Origin: Bog-159 sp035602155
GTDB lineage: Bacteria; Acidobacteriota; Terriglobia; Bryobacterales; Bryobacteraceae
Direction: 5' to 3'
Length of the DNA: 39,683 nt
Assembly (NCBI GenBank): GCA_035602155.1
Contig: DATNMW010000059.1
Span: forward strand, 1 to 39,683
Positions within the stretch are counted from its first letter, which is position 1, and each line of letters begins with the position of its first letter. Both the position numbers and the translations under genes were made by a program. Below the pieces are notes generated by a model. It was not told where the DNA came from. It searched no databases and saw only the letters and a program-made list of their open reading frames with translations. This document shows positions 22,535-29,653 of this stretch, piece by piece.

Positions 22535-24967
22535 CTACTTGGATTCAATCCGCATGGCGTAGAAGCTGCGATACACAAACGTTACCGAAACCAGGAAAAA
22601 CAGCGCGCCGAGCACGGTGCTCAGCGTGTTGCCCTGCTTATCGTTCAGCGAAACCGCCAGTTCCACGGCCAACAGCCCGAACAACGTAGTGAACTTGATG
22701 ATGGGATTCAGCGCCACCGAACTGGTGTCTTTGAGCGGATCGCCCACCGTGTCGCCCACCACCGTGGCGGCATGCAATTCGGTGCCCTTCATGTTCAGCT
22801 CGGTCTCGACGATTTTCTTGGCGTTGTCCATGGCGCCCCCGGCATCGGCCATGAAGATGGCCTGGAACAGACCGAATATGGCGATCGAGATCAGGTAGCC
22901 GATGAAGTAGAAAGGCTCGAAGAAGGCGAAGGCCAGCGTGGCGAAGAACACGGCGATAAAGATGTTGAGCATGCCCTTTTGCGCGTACTGCGTGCAGATT
23001 GCCACCACCTTCTTGGAGTCGGATACGGAGGCCTTTTCGGCGCTCTCCAGCTTGATGTGCTCCTTGATGAATTTCACCGCGCGATATGCGCCGGTGGTGA
23101 CCGCCTGCATGGATGCGCCCGTGAACCAATAAATCACCGCTCCGCCGGCAATCAGACCCAACAGGAAGGGCGGGTAGAGGATCGAGAGGTTGGCAAGGTG
23201 GGTGGTCAGGCCGTCAGTGAGCGCCACAATGATGGAGAAGATCATAGTCGTTGCGCCGACGACCGCAGTGCCGATCAGCACCGGCTTGGAGGTAGCCTTG
23301 AATGTGTTGCCGGCCCCGTCGTTTTCTTCCAGGTTCTCCTTACCCAGTTCGAAATTCGGTTTGAATCCGAAATCGCGCTGGATCTCGGCTTCGATGCCGG
23401 GCAGCGTCTCGATGGTCGAAAGCTCGAACACGGACTGGGCATTGTCGGTTACCGGGCCGTAGCTATCCACCGCGATAGTCACCGGACCCATGCCCAGGAA
23501 ACCGAACGCCACCAGTCCGAAGGCAAACACGGCCGGCGCCACCATGAGGCTGGCGAGACCCAGAGTGCTGACTCCATAGGCGATGCTCATCAGGCCGAGG
23601 ATGGAGAAGCCCAGCCAGTAGGCGCTGAAGTCGCCGGCCACAAGACCGGACAAAATGCACAATGAGGCGCCGCCTTCGCGCGCGGAATTGACGATCTCGC
23701 GCACATGCCTCGATGAGGTGGAAGTAAATACTTTCACGCCTTCGGGAATAATCGCGCCGGCCAGTGTGCCGCAGGTGATCACGGTGGAAAGCTTCCACCA
23801 CAAGCTGGTATCGCCGCTCAAATCCGGAATAATGAAGTAGCTGACCAGGTAAGTAAGTCCCACGGAGACGAGCGAAGTCAGCCACACCAGCGAAGTCAGG
23901 GGCGCTTCGAAGTTCATCTTCTCGATATTGCCGTACTTGGCCTTGGCGAAGATGCCGTTGATGAAATAGCTCACTGCCGAGGAAATAATCATCATCACGC
24001 GCATCACGAAAATCCAGACCAGCAGGCGCACCTGCATCTCGGGCTGTTTGACCGCCAGCAATATGAAGGTAATCAGGGCCACTCCAGTGACTCCGTACGT
24101 TTCGAAACCGTCGGCCGAGGGTCCCACCGAGTCGCCTGCGTTGTCGCCGGTGCAATCCGCGATTACGCCCGGGTTGCGCACGTCGTCTTCCTTGATCTTA
24201 AAAACGATCTTCATCAGGTCCGCGCCGATGTCCGCGATCTTGGTGAAAATGCCGCCCGCCACGCGTAGCGCCGCAGCGCCCAACGACTCGCCGATGGCGA
24301 AGCCGATGAAGCACGGTCCCGCCAGATCGCCCGGAATAAACAGCAGGATGATCAGCATCATGATCAACTCCACCGAGATCAGCAGCATGCCGATGCTCAT
24401 GCCCGCTTGCAGGGGGATGTCGTAACAAGGAAACGCCTTGCCGCGCAGGCTGGCGAAGGCCGCGCGGGAGTTCGCGAAGGTGTTGACCCGCATGCCGAAC
24501 GCCGCCACCGAGTAACTGCCGGCAATACCGATGATGCTGAATAGCAGAATAATGGCCACTTGCAGCGCGGGCTTTCCCTGCAGGAAGCCGAAGTAGAACA
24601 CGATGATGACGCCGATGAAGCATTCCAGCAGGATCAGGAATTTACCTTGCGTAGCCAGGTAAGTCTTGCATGTCTCATAAATGAGCTCCGAGACTTCCAG
24701 CATCGACTTATGCACCGCCATATTCTTCAGCCGCATGTAAATGATCAGCCCGAAAACCATGCCTAGGGCGCAGAATATAAGTCCGAACATCAGCAGGGAG
24801 CGGCCGCCGATGCCGCCCAAAAAAGTGGCGCTGTCCAGATTCGGCAGGTGCAAGCTGGCTTCGCCGCCCTCGCCTTGCGCCATCAGAGGGAGGGCCAACA
24901 TGGCCATCCACAAGAACGGGAGAAACGCGCGGATTGCGCCGCGCCCGATCGAAAATACTGTTCGCAC
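22535..24967 (-). CDS. hppA: Membrane-bound ion-translocating pyrophosphatase
   Basis: An 810-residue integral membrane pyrophosphatase that couples PPi hydrolysis to H+ or Na+ export across the inner membrane. The catalytic loops carry EDDVRNPGVIADCTGDNAGD and the C-terminal GDTVGDPLKDTS; DAGGAMDNAKK is also present. GNTFKA has Lys where potassium-dependent enzymes have Ala, suggesting the K+-independent class. The start is the GTG at 24967, eight bases after a perfect AGGAGG; an N-terminal hydrophobic leader (FLPFLWMAMLALPLMAQ) may be cleaved. Length and some loops (VGPSADGFE instead of the common CAGMAADLFE) show a divergent branch. The pumped ion cannot be set with certainty. Confidence 0.92.
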   Translation of the reverse strand: MRTVFSIGRGAIRAFLPFLWMAMLALPLMAQGEGGEASLHLPNLDSATFLGGIGGRSLLMFGLIFCALGMVFGLIIYMRLKNMAVHKSMLEVSELIYETCKTYLATQGKFLILLECFIGVIIVFYFGFLQGKPALQVAIILLFSIIGIAGSYSVAAFGMRVNTFANSRAAFASLRGKAFPCYDIPLQAGMSIGMLLISVELIMMLIILLFIPGDLAGPCFIGFAIGESLGAAALRVAGGIFTKIADIGADLMKIVFKIKEDDVRNPGVIADCTGDNAGDSVGPSADGFETYGVTGVALITFILLAVKQPEMQVRLLVWIFVMRVMMIISSAVSYFINGIFAKAKYGNIEKMNFEAPLTSLVWLTSLVSVGLTYLVSYFIIPDLSGDTSLWWKLSTVITCGTLAGAIIPEGVKVFTSTSSRHVREIVNSAREGGASLCILSGLVAGDFSAYWLGFSILGLMSIAYGVSTLGLASLMVAPAVFAFGLVAFGFLGMGPVTIAVDSYGPVTDNAQSVFELSTIETLPGIEAEIQRDFGFKPNFELGKENLEENDGAGNTFKATSKPVLIGTAVVGATTMIFSIIVALTDGLTTHLANLSILYPPFLLGLIAGGAVIYWFTGASMQAVTTGAYRAVKFIKEHIKLESAEKASVSDSKKVVAICTQYAQKGMLNIFIAVFFATLAFAFFEPFYFIGYLISIAIFGLFQAIFMADAGGAMDNAKKIVETELNMKGTELHAATVVGDTVGDPLKDTSSVALNPIIKFTTLFGLLAVELAVSLNDKQGNTLSTVLGALFFLVSVTFVYRSFYAMRIESK

Positions 24968-25143
24968 GAAAAGAGCCTCCTGAAATGGGGCGAAATTTAG
25001 GATATCAGGGTGGATTTACCTCAGCCCGTTCCTAAGGAATCCTAAAGGTAGCGCAAGGCGGCTGTGAATTCAAGGAGGGCAAACCGCCGTCCCTCCCGCC
25101 ACTTCTTCCGGAGAACTCTACCGCGTCAAAGCCACTCCTCCTA
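24968..25143. promoter_or_regulatory. Divergent intergenic region
   Basis: Holds the 5' leader of the pyrophosphatase gene, including its AGGAGG site, and the upstream region of the plus-strand gene at 25144. Promoters for both must lie here or close by; I could not choose boxes with confidence. Confidence 0.35.
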
Positions 25144-26637
25144 GTGGCGGTCGTTATCCCTATAGATGCGCAAGCCGCGATCGAGCGCTTTCTCGCATCC
25201 TCACGCCGCCCCGCTCTGCTCGAACCCGGCGAGCCGCTGCTGCCGCTGGGGGCGGACAACTTCACTCTCCAACTGCGCAGCTCGCGGTTGACGATCCAAG
25301 TTTGGGACCAGACCCGCAACCTGGTACGGCGCGTCACCGGCGTAGCCCACGAGGCGCGCGGCCGTTTGGAACTGATCGTCGAGCAATTCGCCCGTAAGGA
25401 AGGCCGGCTGTTCCTGGTGGATCTGGCGCGGCCCTCCAGCCTGGATTTCGAGCGCCGCAGCGAGCGGCTGGTCTTTCGCGAGCGGTTCCGCCAATTCCTC
25501 ACGCGCCAGTTCGCGGATTGGACACTGGCCGAGATCAGCGCCGAGCCGAACCTGGAGGCCAGCCTCTCTCCCAGCTATCCGCGCGCGCTTCTGCGCCGCG
25601 GGCAAAGCGGGTGGGCGGCCATCGGCGCGCCGCCCGAAAGCGATCCTGCCGGCCTGCTGGCCTTCGGGCTGATCTGGCTGGATCATTTGCGCCGCCGGGA
25701 GAAGCGCCTGACCGTTGAAGGCATCGCGCTGTACCTGCCGCGCGGCCAGGAGCGCCATACCGGCTTGCGCCTGCCGTGGCTGAACGAAGAAGTCGCGCGC
25801 TACGAATTGTTCGCCTACGACGAGCGCGATTTCGCCGCGCGCATCGATCCGCGCGATTTCGGCAACGTGGATACAAGCGTCGAGATCTGCCGCCGGGCAG
25901 CGCCGCTGGGGGCCTTCGAGCGCCTGCTCGAATCGCCGGAAGTGGAGCGCGTCGCGCGTCACGATGGCGCGGTCAGCCTGCGCGTGCGCGGCGTGGAGTT
26001 CGCGCAGGTGTCGGAGAACGGAGCGCGCTTCGGCCTTGCTCAGCGGACCGCCGCGCGCCCGCGCGATCTGCCGGAGATGGAGCGACTGGCGCGGGATCTG
26101 GCGGAGCGGCGCTCGGCCGCGGCGGAGGATCGCGAGCATCCGCTGTACCGCCGGAATCCGGAAGCGTGGCTCGAATCGCAGGTCCGCGCGCAGATCGAAC
26201 AGGTGTACGCGCCGCTCCAGCCCGCGCCGGTCTACGACCAGGTGCCTGCGTTCGCGGGCGGCGACCGGGGTGTGCTGGATCTTTTGGCCGTGGAACGGTC
26301 GGGGCGGCTGGCGGTGCTGGAGTTGAAGGCCACCGCCGATCTGCAGCTTCCCATGCAGGCGCTGGATTACTGGCTGCGGGTCAAGTGGCACTTGGATCGC
26401 GGCGAGTTTACGCCTAACGGTTATTTCCCCGGTATCGAGTTGCGGCCGGAGCCGCCGCGCCTGTTTCTGATATCGCCCGCGCTCGAGTTTCATCCCACCA
26501 CGGAGACCATTCTGAGCTTTTTCGCACCCTCCATCGATGTGGAACGCATAGGTGTCGGAGTAGAATGGCGTAAGGGGTTGCAAGTGATGTTCCGCTTGAG
26601 CGGAGCGCAACGCCCCTGCACCGGACAGCGCGCCTAG
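25144..26637 (+). CDS. Large protein with C-terminal PD-(D/E)XK-like nuclease motif, function unknown
   Basis: A 497-residue protein rich in Arg, Glu and Leu, from the GTG at 25144. Residues 1-330 match nothing I know. The C-terminal 150 residues read PEAWLESQVRAQIEQV, then GVLDLLAVERSGRLAVLELK and LPMQALDYWLRVKWHL. The Asp, the ELK pair and the downstream Gln/Tyr helix fit the PD-(D/E)XK nuclease core as seen in NucS-like and DUF91-type proteins. No partner such as a methylase or helicase is adjacent. It starts a plus-strand run with the next two genes (gaps of 21 bases and an overlap). A DNA repair or nuclease role is inference. Confidence 0.65.
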   Translation: MAVVIPIDAQAAIERFLASSRRPALLEPGEPLLPLGADNFTLQLRSSRLTIQVWDQTRNLVRRVTGVAHEARGRLELIVEQFARKEGRLFLVDLARPSSLDFERRSERLVFRERFRQFLTRQFADWTLAEISAEPNLEASLSPSYPRALLRRGQSGWAAIGAPPESDPAGLLAFGLIWLDHLRRREKRLTVEGIALYLPRGQERHTGLRLPWLNEEVARYELFAYDERDFAARIDPRDFGNVDTSVEICRRAAPLGAFERLLESPEVERVARHDGAVSLRVRGVEFAQVSENGARFGLAQRTAARPRDLPEMERLARDLAERRSAAAEDREHPLYRRNPEAWLESQVRAQIEQVYAPLQPAPVYDQVPAFAGGDRGVLDLLAVERSGRLAVLELKATADLQLPMQALDYWLRVKWHLDRGEFTPNGYFPGIELRPEPPRLFLISPALEFHPTTETILSFFAPSIDVERIGVGVEWRKGLQVMFRLSGAQRPCTGQRA

Positions 26638-26658
26638 GCGCGCTGTGGAATATCGATC

Positions 26659-27516
26659 ATGCTCCGATACTTCAAACAAGCCAAGTCCGCTCTTTCGTTG
26701 CTCAGTCCGGATGAAGTGCGCCGGCGTGCGGAACGTCCCCTGGTGGTGGGGCTGGTCGCGGCGGAAAGCGCAGCTTACGCCGATATGGAGGACTTTCTAA
26801 CGCCGCCCGCGGTCTCGCACGACAGACGCATGCAGGTGATGCAGTCCGTGCATCGGGCCTGCGATCCGGGCATCCCGGAGAGGTACGACTTGGTGCTGTA
26901 TGAACAGGGTCTGCCGTGCCCGGCTACCGCGTTCACCTTCTTCCGCGACGATCCGGGGCGGACGGTGGAGGAGATTGTGAGCGCGCGCGACGATCTGTGG
27001 TTGGTGTTGGCGCGCAATTTCTACCCCTTCCGCAAGCCGGTGGTGGACCGGATCATCGGCTCCGTGGCGCGTGAGAACGCCATTTTTGCGGTGGCCAGCG
27101 CGCTTCCGAACGTGGTGCCGAATTTGTTGGAGATACCTTGGGCCCTCGGGGAGTTTGCTTCGGACACGGCTTTCATCACCATGAACCAGGTGCGCATGGC
27201 GTTTCTGGTGGCTGCGGCCAGCGATAAGCAAGTGGGATACGATAAGCAGTTGGCCGAGTTGGTATCGATTGCAGCGGGAGCTTTCGGCTGGCGTGCACTG
27301 GCGCGCGAACTGGTGGGATTTATTCCGCTGGGCGGTGGCCTGATCCCGAAAGGAGCAATCGCGTACGCGGCCACCTATGTCCTGGGCAAGGGGCTTGAAC
27401 ATTTCCATGGAGTGGGGTACGGCTACACGCGGCTGCAGAGGCGCGATGCCTATCAGGTGGCGTACGAGCGCGGCAAGGACGTGGTGGGCGCGGTAATGCG
27501 GAAGAAAGAAGCCTGA
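26659..27516 (+). CDS. Hypothetical protein with C-terminal hydrophobic segments
   Basis: A 285-residue protein. The N-terminal half is soluble (PLVVGLVAAESAAYADMEDF, then SHDRRMQVMQSVHRACD). The C-terminal half has hydrophobic, Gly/Pro-broken helices: IFAVASALPNVVPNLLEIPW, MAFLVAAASDK, and FIPLGGGLIPKGAIAYAATY with YVLGKGLEHF. This LPNVVP and GGGxIPxGA style resembles the DUF697/YcjF region that accompanies some GTPases, but there is no GTPase domain here and I am not sure. Its stop overlaps the ATG of the dipeptidase gene (TGATG), so the two are coupled. Confidence 0.6.
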   Translation: MLRYFKQAKSALSLLSPDEVRRRAERPLVVGLVAAESAAYADMEDFLTPPAVSHDRRMQVMQSVHRACDPGIPERYDLVLYEQGLPCPATAFTFFRDDPGRTVEEIVSARDDLWLVLARNFYPFRKPVVDRIIGSVARENAIFAVASALPNVVPNLLEIPWALGEFASDTAFITMNQVRMAFLVAAASDKQVGYDKQLAELVSIAAGAFGWRALARELVGFIPLGGGLIPKGAIAYAATYVLGKGLEHFHGVGYGYTRLQRRDAYQVAYERGKDVVGAVMRKKEA

Positions 27517-28790
27517 TGCGGGGCGCGGTCCGGCTGGTTCCCGTCCTGCTTGTGGCATGCTGCGCCGCGCAGACTCCGAGCCGCGACCATCAGGGCGCGG
27601 TTATCAAGGTCGATCCCGCGCGCGTGGATCGCCTGTTGCGGCGGGCAGTGGTGCTGGATCTGCACGACGACACCACCCAGATGATGGTCGACGATGCGTA
27701 CGACCTGACCCAGCGGCACGGCTTCGGCCAGGTGGACGTGCCCCGCATGCGGCAAGGCCACGCCACGGGAGTGTTTCTATCGATATGGACCGATGCGGTT
27801 CGCTACACTCCGTCCGAGTCCATTCGCCGCGCTTTGGAGCAAATCGACGCCGTGCGGCGCGCGGTGGCGCAGCATCCGGCCGATTTGGAGCTGGCTACTA
27901 CCGCCGGCCAAGTACTGGCGGCAAAGAAGCGCGGCCGGATCGCCATCCTGATGGGTGTGGAAGGCGGGCACATGATCGATTCCGATCTGGCCGTGTTGCG
28001 GACTTACTTTGATTTGGGCGTCCGTTATATGACCCTGACACATACCGAGCATACCCCTTGGGCCGATACTTCCAGTCATCCGGCCGCCCACAACGGTCTC
28101 ACCGATTTCGGAAAGCAAGTCGTGCGCGAGATGAACCGCCTGGGCATGATGGTCGACATTTCGCATGTTGCCGACAAGACGTTCTACGATGCTGTGGAAA
28201 CCTCCGCCGCGCCAGTGATCGCTTCGCATTCCTCCTGCCGCGCGCTGGCCGACGTGCCGCGCAATATGACGGACGACATGCTGCGCGCGCTGGCCAAGAA
28301 CGGCGGCGTGGTCCACATCAACTACTTCGAAGGTTTTCTGGACCGCGGCTTTATGGACCGGCTTGACGCACTGAAGGACGAGCAGGCGCAGCAGGACGCG
28401 CTTGAGGCACAGGCGCCCAAGTTCGGCGATCGCAGCCAACTGGACCCCGCGGTGCGTGCCATCAATGCGCAGCGCACCGCCAAGCTGGGGCGCCTGCCGC
28501 TCAGCCGCCTGCTGGATCACTTCGATCACGCCATAAAGGTGGCGGGCGTGGATTATGTGGGACTGGGATCGGATTTCGACGGCGCGGACGATCAGTTTCC
28601 GGAAGGCATGGAAGATATGTCGAAGATCCCCAACTTGGTGCGCGGCCTGATGGAGCGCGGCTATTCGGACGATGATATTCTGAAGATTCTGGGGGGCAAC
28701 ACGTTGCGCGTCATGCGGGACGTGGAGCGCATAGCCGCCGCAGGCGTTCGGCCTGCTGGGACTTCCGCCACGGGCGCCATTTCGCGCTAG
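27516..28790 (+). CDS. Membrane dipeptidase, peptidase family M19
   Basis: A 424-residue zinc dipeptidase of the renal dipeptidase family, which cleaves dipeptides including some with D-residues. The N-terminus is a signal with a possible lipobox (LVAC, Cys15). Zinc-site residues are visible: H50 and D52 in LDLHDD, Glu in GVEGGHM, His in VDISHVADKTFYD and ASHSSCRAL, Asp in GLGSDFDGADD. The C-terminal NTLRVMRDVE is typical. Residues 21-29 (PSRDHQGAV), just after the signal, are encoded by a copy of the REP-like arm also found twice in the efflux adaptor gene. This suggests an insertion tolerated in the linker. Confidence 0.92.
   Translation: MRGAVRLVPVLLVACCAAQTPSRDHQGAVIKVDPARVDRLLRRAVVLDLHDDTTQMMVDDAYDLTQRHGFGQVDVPRMRQGHATGVFLSIWTDAVRYTPSESIRRALEQIDAVRRAVAQHPADLELATTAGQVLAAKKRGRIAILMGVEGGHMIDSDLAVLRTYFDLGVRYMTLTHTEHTPWADTSSHPAAHNGLTDFGKQVVREMNRLGMMVDISHVADKTFYDAVETSAAPVIASHSSCRALADVPRNMTDDMLRALAKNGGVVHINYFEGFLDRGFMDRLDALKDEQAQQDALEAQAPKFGDRSQLDPAVRAINAQRTAKLGRLPLSRLLDHFDHAIKVAGVDYVGLGSDFDGADDQFPEGMEDMSKIPNLVRGLMERGYSDDDILKILGGNTLRVMRDVERIAAAGVRPAGTSATGAISR
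27578..27602 (+). repeat. REP-like arm, third copy, inside the dipeptidase gene
   Basis: 25 bases starting GAGCCGCGACCATCAGGG and ending GCGGTT. They match the arm at 10817-10841 at 22 of 25 positions by eye. It is in frame and encodes part of PSRDHQGAV. No partner arm was found within the next 60 bases. Confidence 0.65.
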
Positions 28791-28983
28791 CCTGCAAGCG
28801 CATCGTAATGGGAGACCGTTAGAAAGAGTTTCTCTTTTGCAAGATTCTCTCGGCTCGTCCGCTTTCTGACTAAGGGCGGCCGCAGTGAGCCTGGAACTGG
28901 GCGAACGCGATAAGCTCTCGCAAACCATCCTGGGGCATCAAGCCAAACAGTTCCAATCCCAGCAAGCAAATTGATCGCTAAAA

Positions 28984-29006
28984 CCGAGGTTATTCCGATA
29001 ACCCGG
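28984..29006 (+). terminator. Hairpin downstream of the dipeptidase gene
   Basis: The sequence CCGAGGTTAT-TCCG-ATAACCCGG forms a nine-base-pair stem with one bulged A and a four-base loop. No T-run follows, so it is at best a weak or factor-dependent terminator. It lies 194 bases after the stop. Confidence 0.3.
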
Positions 29007-29064
29007 CTCTAAGCCCTCGCCCACGACCGGACAACTCGTCATAACTATCGCTGTTCACAGGTAG

Positions 29065-29086
29065 TTAGGTCGTTATTAGGTCGTTT
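29065..29086. promoter_or_regulatory. Tandem 11-base direct repeat, possible activator site
   Basis: TTAGGTCGTTA is followed at once by TTAGGTCGTTT. The 11-base period places both copies on one face of the helix, as in many response-regulator sites. It lies about 73 bases upstream of the TTGACA box at 29159. Confidence 0.4.
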
Positions 29087-29158
29087 CAAGGTTGCCACGC
29101 CCTATTAGGGATAATCTTCAATTTCGCGTCTTCTTGTGATTATTCTGTAATTTGTCTC

Positions 29159-29187
29159 TTGACAAGTGTGTGTTTTCTTGCCATAGT
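29159..29187 (+). promoter_or_regulatory. Sigma70-type promoter candidate for the fibre/RHS operon
   Basis: TTGACA at 29159-29164 matches the -35 consensus fully. After 17 bases, CATAGT at 29182-29187 matches TATAAT at four of six. Transcription from about 29195 would leave a leader of some 460 bases before the first gene. No other equally good match was noticed in the gap. Confidence 0.45.
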
Positions 29188-29653
29188 TAAACAACCTTCC
29201 GCATCTTAGGTGTAAAGCAGCCACGGCTGAACGAACACCGGGCAGGCGAGGACTTCCCTACGCCGCCGCGTCGATGTGGCAAAACGTTGACCGCGGAGTG
29301 CGAGATCAAGCATAAGCCCGAGCTTAGAGCCACCTGTGAGCTTTGCTCTGGCGTCACTTTGCCACTTCAATAGCCGACGGCATCGTCCGACGATGGGTCC
29401 GACGGTATTAAAACGATTACGCCGGAAGCTCGACAAGAAAAATCGATCTCAGGACGATACTTCCTGGCCTAGCTTCGGTGCCGGTCGTGCGCTGGTTGCC
29501 TGTCGGCGGCCTATTGTGTAAATAGTATCGCAGTGCGCCGCGCTTGCGGAACCCTCTATCTGGGCAGGGCGTAGGCCAAGTCGCTGCGTTCCGTCAAGGC
29601 GTCCGCCTGCACAGAGAGATTACGATTCGGAATTTGGAAAAGGAGAGAGCAAG

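Larger units (their letters stand above)
28791..29653. other. Long AT-richer gap upstream of the fibre/RHS operon
   Basis: About 860 bases without a supported gene. It contains a hairpin at 28984-29006, tandem repeats at 29065-29086, and a promoter-like site at 29159-29187. Short open frames occur on both strands between 29206 and 29521, but their products match nothing; they may be decayed coding sequence. Base composition between about 28980 and 29200 is clearly richer in A/T than the genes around it. Confidence 0.5.

Noticed and set aside
25201..26679. Minus-strand open frame of 492 codons
   Set aside because: Arg/Gln/Gly-rich shadow of the nuclease-like gene in a GC-rich region. No start context or domain; the plus frame has the D...ELK core and coherent helices.
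29206..29521. Short frames on both strands in the gap before the fibre gene
   Set aside because: They overlap one another and match nothing; possibly decayed coding sequence, but not enough to call.
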